From Azolla caroliniana (taxonomy: Eukaryota; Polypodiophyta), in the NCBI GenBank assembly GCA_043228905.1, contig JBHGNT010000001.1, positions 2,852,001-2,916,000 of the forward strand: a stretch of DNA of 64,000 nucleotides, in the 5' to 3' direction. Under the pieces are notes generated by a model, which did no database searches, was not told the origin of the DNA, and saw nothing but the letters and a program-made list of their open reading frames with translations. Position numbers and translations under genes: made by a program. Within the stretch, counting starts at the first letter, position 1; each line of letters starts with the position of its first letter. Below, in pieces: positions 23,239-36,400 of the stretch.

Positions 23239-25833
23239 AGCTGATGTTGCTGGGATTTTTTTCCTTGTTTCTATCATCATGGGCAAGTCTTTTCTGGGGA
23301 ATCTGCATAAATTCATCTTTCTATAACCGACAGTCCAATTTATGTAAGGACAACGCTCTAGCAAGGTTCTCAAAAACCAGCTGAATACTCTCTCCTTATT
23401 ATAGGTTTGCACAAATGATGAGTTGTTCAGAAGATCACATATGTGGAAAGGTGAGACAATATTGATTATATGGTTCTCAATCAAGACAAATTTCAAGTTC
23501 ATTGACATAATTAAAGCTAGGGCAAAGAACAATTCCTATGTGTGGAAGAGATTCACAAGATACATCGCTTCTTATTTGGGATTTCAATCACACATTTTTT
23601 ATAGCTGTGTGACAGTTGCTCTTGCATTGCTCATGGTACTCTCTCTGCGTGTGTGTATATATATGTATTATAGAATGACACTAGAAATAACAGACATACA
23701 CACAAAAATATATAACATGCAATTTGTTTATGCAAGACTTATAGTTGGAAGAATGGGAGCAAGGGATTCACAGTGTGAATCATGACAGTTTTTGTTATGA
23801 AATTGCCATTTAGGGAGCCAATGTAGTTTACCAAGGGTATTCTAATAGAAAGAAAAGTATGTTTCGACTCAACAACACCTCAAAATCATGGACTGCAAAG
23901 AGGTGTTGTCTATGGATGGTTAAGATTATTATTGTCTTTAGGAATCCATAATCTCCTGTTCTTATATATTATATAACATGTGAAACTTTAAAAAAATGTC
24001 ATGTACAAATGTGCATATAGCTTTTCTATGTTTCTTTCTTTTCAATGGATTTCAAATCTATAACTCTACAAAATTCTTCATCTCAACAGAATCATACCTT
24101 TTCTTTATGCTACTATTAAATTGAAAAGCTCTTTCAGATTTAGACTTTGCAAATAATTCCTCAAAGCAGTAGATTTTTCATCCTTCTTGGAGAGAGATTG
24201 CTAAAAAGCTGCAGATTTTCTTTAGCAGGCATGTTTTACAAGGCAATTCAAGCAATCGGTTTATCGACACGATTATCTTACAGTGAGATTGAGCTTTATT
24301 ATGGTTACTCGTCTTTTTCATCCGTTTTTAAATTGAAATAAAATAAATGTTCAGGATTCTATTAACCCAATTCATAAAACCTCTTTATACAGGAACACAA
24401 TCTTCCACATGTTTATAATTTCCACAATTATATTGATCGTTGTGCTGAAGAAGACTTTCAAGAATCCTAGGCATAAGGTAAGTGAGAAAGAAACAAAAAG
24501 ACTTAAAGAGGGAGGCTCATTAAATGTTCAAAGGATTTGTATGGATTAAAAAGAGCATTTCTGATTCATTTTTTCCAGTCCAGCATTGTGGGGATTTGTA
24601 ATTCTATTCACGTTGCTGGAGGCTGTTGGTATAAAGTACTTGCATTATGTGATTGCTTTCTTTTTGGGGACAGTGCTCATTCAGGTTTTAATTTCTACTT
24701 CTGGATTGCGTTTATACCGATGATTGTAAGTATAGACTAGCTCTCTGGCATCAAAGACAACATGATATGATTTTTGGAGAATGTCTTTATGCATGAAGTT
24801 CAGTAACTGGCAATGTCTATTGTCATAATTTCATTCTAAAAAATGGTAAAGTATGGTGTTTGTTGTGTGTGCAGATATAGCATTGATTGTGTAAACATTT
24901 CCTCTACTTGAAATCGCATATAGTATTGATCGTTCTTATTTGGTTCCATAGTTCATTTTGGCTTCTTAAAAAATGGTACTATATTTTTATGTATAGTATG
25001 AAGAGAAAACAAGACAATGTGTGTGATAACACAATCTCGACTGTTTTTACAAAAGATAACATTGAACTAGGTGTCTCAAAACAAAAGATGATCACTTTTA
25101 AAGAGGAAATGCTAAAAAGAATGAGATCACTACAGGTTGTTTTAGTTTTTGGTGCTCATTTGCAATATGTGGTTGCAGCACTGGATGCATTAAAGGTCGG
25201 CCATGGAGACATTTCTTCGTGTTTGAAATCGCAATATGTTTCAAAAGAGTGAACATTTTCTCAGTCATTTGCACTTCATATTATTCCAGGTATAGATGAG
25301 AGATGCATACAACTTGAACAATTAATATGGTTTTAATGTCATGGTGGCCTTTTGAAGACAAATATACCTAATGCCATCTTTTTCTCTTTTCAGAACTCGT
25401 TTGAGCTTGCAGAATTTTTAGGGTCTTGGGTATATTCTCACGACCATCTGTTGTTTTTTACTTTTACGTTTACCTTTACAATGCTTTGAAACAATACTTA
25501 TATGATTTGAAGGAGGATATCACAATGGGCTTTTTGTTTTCCTATGAAATACAATGGTGGCATTTAGAGGACCATACTTGTGTTATTAAGAGGCAAACAT
25601 GTATCTGGATCGTCTTCCGGTAACAGATGAATTCCTTCACTTTGTTTTCTTCTTCTCTTGACAAGTGCTGTAAAATATAATGAAGAAGTATAAAATAAAG
25701 CTTCTTTACTTTTGCATTAATCTTCATGTTATTATTTCATTTTCTAACGAGAAATCTTGTGTGGAAAAGCAGATCAGTTGCACAAATCTGTTGTAACTAC
25801 AACACTTTCCCAATGTATGCTTTTACAACACAT
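23239..25833 (+). pseudogene. degenerate MLO-like seven-transmembrane protein gene
   Basis: Scattered short frames on the plus strand reproduce MLO segments in the right order. 23239: ELMLLGFFSLFLSSW (helix 2 region). About 23550-23635: IHKIHRFLFGISITHF, then YSCVTVALALLM after a one-base shift at a T run (23595-23600). 24229-24333: RQFKQSVYRHDYLTVRL. 24393-24477: NFHNYIDRCAEEDFQ, then a frameshift. 24579-24725: PALWGFVILFTLLEA and later WIAFIPMI in another frame. 25136: VLVFGAHLQYVVAALDAL. 25394-25619: NSFELAEFLGSW...IWIVFR. 25773-25833: CCNYNTFPMYAFTTH. Several borders keep GT/AG signals and the intron positions of MLO genes (before NSFELA, after TTH). The first exon and the calmodulin-binding C-terminus are not seen. 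Frameshifts and stops show it is broken. Functional MLO proteins are plasma-membrane, calmodulin-binding; angiosperm members include powdery-mildew susceptibility factors. Confidence 0.85.
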
Positions 25834-28800
25834 GTGAGTGTAATGTTTTTCCTCTCTACTATATTTGGTTAATATAGGTTTCATTGTTTTGTTTTGTCCA
25901 AGATGTAATGATTTGTCACACATTTCCATGAAATTGAATAGGCCAAACCCCCTGGGCCCTCCATACTTTTGTGGATTGGATGTTGTTTGAACAAGACTAT
26001 GGTATCAAATAAGGTTCAAAACATTTCATAAGAACATTCATGTGTTCCAAAACAATCTTCTTCATTTCTCTCATCAATCCAATGACATTGATAATGATAT
26101 CAAAAGATGTAGCCGAGTTTCAAACGTTTGAACTGTTGATGTCACACCCATCTCTAAATGTGATTGTAACTCTCTCTCTCTCTAGCCTCAATAGCCTTAC
26201 CGTGTTTTATTCTGTAAGACCAACAAAAGCATTGTATTGCACTTCATCTTCTTTCATTGAGCTTTGAATAAATAAATAAACCAAACCTTAGAACCCTTTT
26301 CCTTATGACATTATTGTTCACTCATAACTCTTCCCATGTGCTTGTCACACATAATAACAACCTTAGTGTGTACGCACTCCATACATTATCTTTATACATT
26401 TTTTGTTCATATCATATAAAATGATAGGTAAATGTCAAATGCCAAAACTTGAGCTTGGAATTGAATTGTCATCTAATCATCAAGCCAAATTTCATTCGCA
26501 TATTCAGCATTCTCAACAAATCTTTCAAGTTTGTATCTAATGCAACTTTGGTTAAATCTAGTTGTCCACATACCTAGCAAGGAAAAATGCAAGAAAACCG
26601 TTACAGATTTGAGGCCATGCAATCTCTTATACACATCCACATTTTGGCATGAGGATAAAAAAACTATTTTTACGTGTTTTGTTTGGATAATGAATTTTTT
26701 TTCATGGTAATTTAAAAAATGGTTAAACATTAGTTGCACATGGTAGGTGGATTTGAATAGTATTCTAGTATATACAATTGTTACTCTTAAATGTTGAAAT
26801 ATTCATTCAACATTTTACTATGATGGTATGCCTTATGCACTAGTATATGTCAAAGGCCTAATAGTCCTCAACATGTATAAGGGTCATGTCATACATGTTT
26901 GATTCAAACCACTAAACTTTATGTGGTGCAAAGCTAAACAATAATATCATTCTCATGTTAATCAATTAATAGCATATCGTAGAGCCTAAAGAACCCTTGG
27001 CATGGACACATGATTTTGTAGTTGACATTTCATCATTGTTTTGTTGCTAATATAGGAAAATTTCATGAAAAGTCGCCCATCTTATCATTTAGCCCCCTCC
27101 TCCCTCCCTCCAGTTGAGGATAAAGCTATCTTAATCTAGTGTCTTAATTCACATTGTTGATATGTTGATGTTGTAGGTTAGTACAAGGGAAAGAATGATT
27201 TGGTTTTCCACAATACGTTATCATGGACTTTTCCATTGTTTGCTATTTTCTATAGTCTTATGATTTTGCAATTTCACTTTCCACGACAAAAGTAACCTAT
27301 AAAGGAATGAATGATTTGGTTTTCCACAACATGTTATCATGTACTTTTCCAATAGCCTTATGATTTTGCAACTTCACTTTCCACAAAGAAAAGATTCGAA
27401 TGACTAAAAAGTCTTCATATTATTAGTTTGTGATAGTGGTCAATAACTATTTGCACCCAAAAAATGGTTTTGCAATTGTACATTCCACAACCAATGGGTA
27501 AAAGCTATAAGGTCATGCCAATATTACTTTATGAGAAATTCTCTTTGAGCATCTTAAATTTGGTCTTCATGTATTGAGTGGATAAAAATGTGCAAAATGC
27601 GTAAGTATAAACATTAACGTAATTTTCACATGATATTATAAGAAGGGAAACATTGCCTTTACGCATTGTGTAAAAGACTTTAGATGTCCCCACAAACTAA
27701 TGCTCGCATATATGTATAAGGTTAAGTAACTAGATGTTCTCTTAATCAAATATATAAGAATTGTGGTGTCATAGTAAAGCTTGTGCTACGAGATTACAGG
27801 TTGCAGGTTAGAACATTGATCAGTTTGTTGTGTTCTAATCATAAAACTATCTAAAGTTTTAGTTTTAGATCATCCACACTAAAATTGTGACCTTTAAAAA
27901 TGGATTGATAATGTTGATAAGGACATCTTTCTACAATATGTATAGCCAGGAGCAAAAAGTTTCCATACAGGATGTGCCTTATTAAAAAAGAGGTGTTATG
28001 TTAATCTAGATTGCATTCATTATAAAAACTCTCCATAATTTGGGTTTGAGATTACATTGTACATTCACAATGTGTTCCTTGAAAAATGGCTTTACAAACA
28101 TTCACATTTTTTTTCAACAATATGATGTGAAAAAGACAACATTGTGTTTTCAAAGTCAATGGCACTAATTGGTTGTAGATATGAATATGAATCCAAAATC
28201 ATATGTTGAATAATGCCAATGGTGAAAATTTATGGTTTAGATTGCCCATTTTTGCAACATTCTTGAAGGAACGTGGAGGCTCTTTGTTAATCTAATTAAA
28301 ACTATTTATGAATGCCCAATGGATATTTTGTCGTGATTAATCCGTCTAAAATACCTTAACAAACACCCAATTGATAATTATTTTTCATGATTAATCCATC
28401 TCCGCTAGTCCTCCAAAATTAGTCATCCAACTTGTGTACTACCACAACACCACACATATGATATGAGATTATATTGAACCTAATGAAGTGTAGGAGTGTG
28501 CGTGCACACACACAGACACAATAGGGGATTTATTATCATGCTAGAGGTCAAATATGACCTATGAGACCAAAGAGAAACATTTCTACATATTTATATGTGA
28601 ACTAAATAAGTACTTTTATTTTTATGAATGGTGAAATTGAGAGTGTAAATAGTGAATGAGAGAGAAATGTGCGTAGGGATAGTTGATCGTTGAGAAATTT
28701 AACATTAATGTGGTCGAAATGGATCATTGTAGTGAAATATCGTACTCAAAAACCCAAAAAGTCATACATCATTCAATGTATTTGTAAAACATATATAAGA

Positions 28801-29757
28801 TCAATATTAATATTAGAAAGCATCTAGAGCCACATATAAATCACTGATAGCACCTTGTTCCTTTGCACATCGGCTCAAACACAATAAGATGTGAGGGTGC
28901 AACATGGAAGTCTCAAATAGGATTATTGTCTAACATAAACAAATAGCATAATGGGCACCTTAAATTATGATGTACAATAAGACGTGCTAAAGCATGATTA
29001 AAGAGCAACGCCTATAGTGCAAGAAACTAAAAATTGCTGGATGGCAACAAATTTGTCAATTATAGATTCTCTAATAAACTTTTTGAAATGAATAAGAGCT
29101 TGTAATTTGAAGCATTAAGGTTGTGGGTTCAAGTTGTGGTTTTCAAGGTGTCTAGTTTGAAATCTTGCCCACTTACATAAAAATGGCTTCATGAAAAAAA
29201 AAAATGGCTTCATGCCATTGATGTAAACAAAATTTTCATAAATTGAGCAAAAACAATGAGCATCATCACCATTTAATGCCCAAAAAAGGCATTTGTAAAC
29301 AAAATCAAACAAAGTTATCAAATCCCTAAACTTCACAATTAAAAGAAATAGGAGTTAGGAAACCCATTTAGACCCTTAGCTGGAATGTCCAACTAACCGA
29401 TACTAAAAAGGAGATGGTAGTCATGGGCTCGAAATTTGATTCACGGTACTTCAAAGGGCATTCTTGAGAAGTTTCAAAGCTTAATTCATTGCACTTAAAG
29501 ACGCGACAAGTCGATGATAAACATGCCTATAAGGTGTGCATCTCAAATATGTATTCAGATCATTCAATTCTTGGCCCTCAAACTAACATTGACAAAAGGG
29601 GTTTGGAGGTCATGAAGAGGAGACCATTGTCCACATATTCCGGAGCTTCGATTCCTGAGACCCAACACATACATACATATAGCAGGTCAAATTAGGGATG
29701 AAATTTCAGAGGAGGAGAAAGAAATTGAGAGAAATGGTGGACCCCATATGCATATGT
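25834..29757. other. spacer, no gene recognised
   Basis: AT-rich, with a weak match to the next MLO exon near 25996-26045 (MVSNKVQNIS followed by a stop) that I do not count. It contains the local duplication at 27187-27385. No other coding or RNA feature was recognised. Confidence 0.5.
27187..27385. repeat. imperfect tandem duplication, period about 116 bp
   Basis: The block starting AATGATTTGGTTTTCCACAA occurs at 27193 and 27309, and TATGATTTTGCAA plus TTCACTTTCCAC follow in both copies. The first copy has about 20 extra bases. Confidence 0.8.
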
Positions 29758-29876
29758 ACATACACACATACATGACATACATACATACATACATACATTA
29801 TTACATACATGATACATACATGCATGCATACATACATACATACATACATACATACATACATACATACATACATACA

Positions 29877-29905
<29 letters not shown>
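29758..29905. repeat. long CATA array
   Basis: About 35 CATA units with a few interruptions (GACATA, TTATTACATA, GCATGCAT). It ends just before the inferred core promoter of the PSI gene, so array length may vary next to the promoter. Confidence 0.92.
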
Positions 29906-29907
<2 letters not shown>

Positions 29908-30437
29908 CTGATATATATGTAAGTAGAATTGATCTGAGAAACAAACATTGTAGAATTGGGGTGAGTGCGACCGGCCATATGGGCAATTGTTCAATACTTG
30001 CCAGTCAACCATTTCTCGGTTCTGCTTCTTTAATGGCCTTCTCGAGGATCGCCCACCTCCCTTTATCTTCCTTCTTCTTCTTCTTCTTCTTCTTCCGCTT
30101 GCATCGATCTCGATTCTCCTTCTCCTCCTTCATCCTCTCTGATTGATCTTTCCAAACCTCGAAGCTTTCCTGAGAGTGTTTTTTTTCTGAAGAAGCTGTC
30201 GTCTCCAATTTCGCCGAACTTAACCTCTTAAGGAAATTTCGGTCGATTAGTTTTATCTGCCATTTTTCTTGTGGCGACAGAGACTGTGTGAAACCTTGGC
30301 TTATTCTCAATCGGAGCCGGCTCCAGAGCACATAGACACATATATTCGAGCTGAGACAAAGAGGTACCAAATGTGATCAAAGATGGAGGTTCGGTAAAAC
30401 ATAAGAGAAGCTTCCTTTTGCCTTGAACTTGTCTGAA
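29908..30437 (+). promoter_or_regulatory. putative promoter and leader of the PSI-type gene
   Basis: GATATATATGTA at about 29908-29919 is the best TATA-like element. The following 500 bases are CT-rich with a TTC array (about 30069-30096), like a 5' leader, and end at the ATG at 30438. An upstream leader intron cannot be excluded. Confidence 0.35.
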
Positions 30438-33400
30438 ATGGGTGGTCTTTGTTGCCACCATTCGTCACCGTTCGAGTCCACAAAAGGTCAGGGTCAAAGT
30501 GGATATGTAGATGGCCATGGTCATAGTTTTGGTCAAGGTCATGATTATGGTCAAGGTCATAGGCAAGGACAAGGTCATGTTCAAGAATATACCCTATCCG
30601 GACCATTGAAGCCCCCTGATAGTGAATCCACATCTGTTCCTATGATCTCCATACCAACTCATCCGAGGATGAGTAGGGGTGGCTCTATGGACCAGGAAGA
30701 TTTCAGTTTTAATACTCAAGAAAACGAGCAAGACCATTCTATGAAAGCTGTTGCTAGCAGACCATCCGAGATGTGGAGGGTGCACCATGGTTCGGTGGAT
30801 ATGGAGGATTTTAGTGAGGATTTTGGAGAAGGAAGTGAGAAGGGGGGTCGGAGGAAGCTTTCTCGAGTTCTTTCTTCCCGTGTTAAGACAGCGAGATCAA
30901 GGACAACATTCGTTGCCAAAAAAGGTGCTGCAAAGGTACTTCCTATGACTAATTTCTGCCGAGAGAGAGAGAGGGTTTGATGCATACAAACTCAGAAGAT
31001 AGGTGTGAGGATATATGTCTTTTTGGATTGGAAATGAAAGACCATATAAAGAGAGGCCGTCCACACCCATGGAACTTGCACTATCACATATTAGATTTGG
31101 ATCGAAACTGTAATGGATACAACCATATAGTACCGGCAGATCTTCACGATTATCCATATGCCTCATTATCTCCATTGATTTGGTTTCTCCTGGACGGGGG
31201 GATTTCCAGCAGCTTCATCACTAGACATCAATAGATTACCGTGCGATGGTCAAGAAGATCAATAATTGATATTGGCTTCTCTAAGATTGCCAAACTTCCA
31301 AGTCATATGGCTTCACATTGACTTAAAGCTAGGTCCAACTTGAGGATCCATCACAGCTTCAATGAGCGATGCATGGGGAGATGTCTGCATGTTAGGTTTT
31401 TTAAGTTGGACTTGACATTAACCCAAACTTAGAAACTAGGAATGAAACTTCATAGTGATCGAGTTGATTTGGAAGAACTGACTTGTTGTGGGGTTATCTC
31501 TCTTGCTGATCATAGATCATTGGTGAAATCCCTCAGTCCTGCCTCCACTTATGGAGTTTTCTGATTTACGCTCTTAGATGCTAATGGAACCAAATGCATT
31601 GAAGACCCCTAGACATGAATGACACTGTGGATCCATTGTTTGGGATGCATGTGTTTTCCCCATGAAAGATGCTCATCACAGATGGATCTATACATCATTT
31701 TTACATGTCTTTTCCTTTAGAAAACTTGTGTAAATTCATTAGATATCAATAAATATTGAAGTATTCTTAGTGTTCTTCTCTTGAAAGATGGTCACTGAGA
31801 TGGATCAATACATTACTTTGCATGGGTAACCTTTGGATACATTCTTTTAACCATCATGAATAATGGTTTAGTTGCTGTGAATTTTAATGATAGACTTTTG
31901 AAATACATGTAAACTTATATTTAATTTAAACATTCTTGTTTCCGTGGAAGATGAATGAAGTGGGAGCATTACTTGGAAGAGCTGGTACAGTTGGTCTTGG
32001 AAAAGCTGTAGAAGCCCTCGACACATTGGGTAGCAGCATGACAAATATTAATTTTGGGGCTGGTTTTGCATCTGGGGTGTCTCCAAAAGGAAATAAAATA
32101 GGAATTCTTGCATTTGAGGTGGCTAATACAATAGTAAAGGGTTTCAATCTGAAGCAGTCGTTATCAGAAGAGAATATGAAGATTTTAAAAGAGGAAATTC
32201 TACGATCAGAAGGAGTCCAGCTCTTGGTTTCCAAAGACATGGGTGAGCTACTCAGAATTGCCGCTGATGATAAGAGGTAACATATTTTCTTTGCTATGGT
32301 TCAGATTTACACTGAAGGAATGTTTCTTTTATTTTTATAAGTAGAAGTTTGACCTTAAACTCATGGATGCAGATTTGAGATTGATAGAATGCAAATTTTC
32401 TCTCTATTGGATACTGTTAATGATTATCAGAACTTTATAAATTTTAACAGGGAAAGAAACTTATTATTACAGTCATGCTACTATGTGCACCATATAACAT
32501 CTGTGACATGCGTTTATCTGTTGAAAGTCTACAGTCTAATGGTTGGGAGTTCTCAATTCAAGAGGGGACTGCCACTCTTGCTCATTTGCTTTAGTGTGAA
32601 GAGATGTGTGTATCAACCACCTATCATGTAGGATATGAACTTGCATTAACATCATGGCTGCAATAGGTGGTGAGAAGAGGCTATAGTTTCGAATGGAAGA
32701 TGCTGGCTAAGCTTACATCCCCCATTACCTATATTCTGGGACACCAATGGCCTCTTATCTGTGCATGTGCTGAGCACATGCATATGGAAAATTTGTGAAA
32801 ATGCTGTGTGGAGTGACGAGTTCACAAATTAACATTAGATTCTCTTCTTATGATCTCTGCCTTCCTCGTTATGAATCGGGTTCAATGTCTTCCAGAAAGT
32901 TCTGTCTGAGCAGAAACCAATTCCATTTCCCTCTGTCCCAGGCTTAACTCTGCTTCTATGATTGAGTTGTATAGTTTGGCCAAGTTGTGATCAATCACGA
33001 GTGTGTGTAATTGCAAGTTATTATGTGATCTCCATTCTTCAAGTTGTATGGCTTGGAAAAGTGGTGGTTAATCATGACCGTCTTTGTAGTCCTTTCAAAG
33101 GGTCAGGAAACGTTACGATGTGCTTAAAATATAATTGTAACAGTATGGCTGTCTCTGCCGGTCATGCTCCTGAACCACTGAACTATGTGTAATTGGAACT
33201 CATTTATATAGAAACCAAGGATAGTGGGTGATAGTGGGAATCCATATTTCACCCCGATTGTGCCAGCCATGACCTCTTGACAACTCATCAAGAGCATGCA
33301 CTTTTCCGAATGTTGATTCACATATTGCATAAATTCTCCATTGCATATATACCAGAATCCCAAAGGCATCTAGTTGTTTCATGAGCTGAGCACCTGATAC

Positions 33401-36400
33401 TGTGTCGAAGGCCATCTGAAAATCCACAAATAAACAACAGATTCTCTTTTATAGCCTCATCCTTCCTCAATAAGGGTGCAAAATGTTTATATGTGATCCA
33501 AACTAGTGAATCCCTAATAAAAGCTGCCAGTCCGTCTGAGTGGGAGCCATTTCTCTGTGCCCATACACTGAAGTTTGACTCCAGGGACGAGCCATATAAT
33601 TGGCCAAGCAATGACCAATCATGATTGTCCTAGCGTTGCTAGGTGTAATAGGATCTTCACTCTTCAAGATTGATACAATGGTCTGCTCTATCCAGCTAGT
33701 AGGGAAACTGTCACTCATATCTTTATTAAAGATGTGTGCAAGAAGCTGAATCAAGGTGTCACTGGCATCGATATAGTGCTCACTTTAATGCATCACGATC
33801 CCGCGCCTTTCCAAAGAGTTACTCATGGATTTCATTCTTCACGATTTGTAGAGTAAAAACGATGGATTCACATAGGCATGTGCCATGTGGGTGGAACACT
33901 TCTGACGGGGAATGCCATAGAGTGCCTTTGGATTTGAAGTTAGTTGTATGCTAGGTTCCTTCCATTAAACATTTTCAATTCGTCTTTACTGAAAGGAGGG
34001 AGAGAGAGCTCATACAAGTTAGTTGCTTTGATTTGTTCAGGAATGAGCTCAAAGTATTTTCAGGAGAGGTAGTCCGGTTTGGGAACCACTGCCGGGATCC
34101 ACAGTGGCATCAATTAGATCGGGTGTTTGAAAAGTGACAACTCTGAACTTTATGTTTCTTTTTGAATTGATAAAGCTATGCAAATATTTCAGTAAGAAAC
34201 TCATGGTGGAACTTTATAGGTTGGGTACAGAACTGGTTATTCCTAGACAATCAAAAGAGGAGGCCGAGGCAGAGATGCAGAACCTCATTAATTTGGCACA
34301 AGATACTGCTGTACGTTATGCGTATTTGACCGTGCTTGATTCAATTCTGGTCTGGGTGTGTGTTCAATACACTATATGAAACACAAGTATAAAAGTTGCT
34401 TGCATTTGGTATAGTATCATTGATGGGGTTATGTTGATCGTTCAGTGCTACTTGCAGCATTTCTTCCTTTTAATAGCACATATTATTGTCTTTTGACATT
34501 CTATTTCTATTTTCAACTATGTATAGTTGTTTGCTATGCGCATATAAAACATAAGTGTAAATCCTGCGGGCATTTGAGACAACATTAACGATGGAGATTT
34601 TAATTTTTCATTGTTACTTTCAATTCTTTCTGCGGACACCATTGCCCTCTGAAACCTATATATTTATTTAACTGTATACGGTTGCTTGTGCTTATTCAAC
34701 ATTATACTTATTGAGGTATATAACATAGCTGACCATTTGTGCATGTTTAATTCAACCAACAAATCAGGAACTTTATCATGAACTTCATGCATTGGATCGG
34801 TTTGAAATAGACTATCGTCGGAAGCTCCAAGAAGAGGAGCTGTCCCAGAGAGGTTGTTCAATATCTCCACAATGGCCTAGAACTCTTACTAGCATTTCTT
34901 TGTGAGCTAATAATATTGTATGTATGTGGTTTCAGGTGAGAGTCTGGGCATTCTGAGAAGTGAACTTAAAAGCCAGAAGAAGCATGTGAGGCACCTGAAG
35001 AAGAAATCATTATGGTCAAAAATACTTGAAGAAGTATGGTTGAGAAACAATATATGTGAAATACGCGTATGTGTGAACAATATGCCATATTCTTGTTTTT
35101 GAGAGTCAAAACTATACAGGTTATGGAGAAGCTAGTGGATGTTGTTTATTTTCTACATCAAGAAATTGAAAGCGCATTTGTTGATACAGGTATAGAAATC
35201 TAGTTCCTATTTTATTGGTCTGTATAAATAGTCATTTCACTCCTGAGATCGATGTGGCTATCTATATTGGGTGCCTCATTTGGAATTCTTGAAATCTGGT
35301 ACATCCTTGTAGGAATACATGGTGGAAGATATCCTCACATGTGAGGCATTCCAAAGCAATGACATGTTGCTGCAATGTAGGTCACATTCTCTTTTTCTGC
35401 TCAAAAGTCAGCCAACTCCCAATTTCTATTTTCTGTAAGTTTGAGTGTGTGCACATCAGTGTGATGGCGCATCTTTCTTGCTTCAGAATGGGTTTCCAAT
35501 ATGAGCTTACGCATTGGTCGGCCGCACTCTGTATATTGGGTGCCTCGTTTGGAATTCTTGAAATCTGGTACATCCTTGTAGGAATTCGTGATGGAAGATA
35601 TCCTCACATGTGAGGCATTCCAAAGGAATGACGTGTTGCTGCAATGTAGGTCACATTCTCTTTTTCTGCTAAAAAATCAGCCAACTCCCAATTTCTATTT
35701 TCCGTATGTTTGAGTGTGTACACATCAGTTGATGGCACATCTTTCTTGCTTCAGAATGGGTGTCCAATATGAGCTTACGCATTGGTCAGTCACACTCTGT
35801 AAATTTTCCAATATTGAGTATTAATGTTGCTGCAGTTGTAAAACTTAGATCTAGTGGGGCTGTTCTTCATGGTGGACAGCTTTGAAGGTGGCTTTGTATA
35901 ACTTGGACTCATGTTCTCCTGTCCGTTTCTTTTCCTCTATGTGCACATTCAAATACTCATCAACGTGCCATCTTTCTAACTGTTGCTGCATTCTATGAGA
36001 TTGCTGAAATATTGCCTCCCCAAGCCTCACTTCCATAAAGCATAGTTTAGACCACTCACGCATCACTCTTGCACTAATCTCTCATCTTTGGGTTGTGCTC
36101 AAGTGGCACGTGTTCTAAGAATCATAGTAATTGGGCTGTGCCAGTGTCTATTCTCACTGTTCGACACCTGTTCCAAATGTGCTGACTAGATATGTCAGCT
36201 CCAAGATTCATGAAACTGTGGACCACATCAACTCTCCTCTTCATAGTAGACTACTGGATGCCGACTTTCAGATTTGACAGAGAATACTACCATGAATTTG
36301 GTCTTAGTCACGTTTACTGCAATCCTTCCTCACAGATTATGCATCGTATCTAAAAGTTTTTGCAATCTCAATTGTGAATCTGGAAAAATTACAGCATCGT

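Noticed and set aside
25996-26045. Possible next MLO exon (MVSNKVQNIS)
   Set aside because: Only a few residues agree and a stop interrupts it; too weak to extend the relic.
29692-30146. Several open frames reading MYVCMYVCM or THTYIHTYI
   Set aside because: They are translations of the CATA array in different frames.
30307-30633. Minus-strand frame with Asp/His repeats
   Set aside because: It is the antisense shadow of the Gly-Gln-His repeat in the PSI gene.
33736-33954. Plus-strand open frame in PSI intron 2
   Set aside because: It overlaps and opposes the LINE fragment and is not conserved in PSI proteins.
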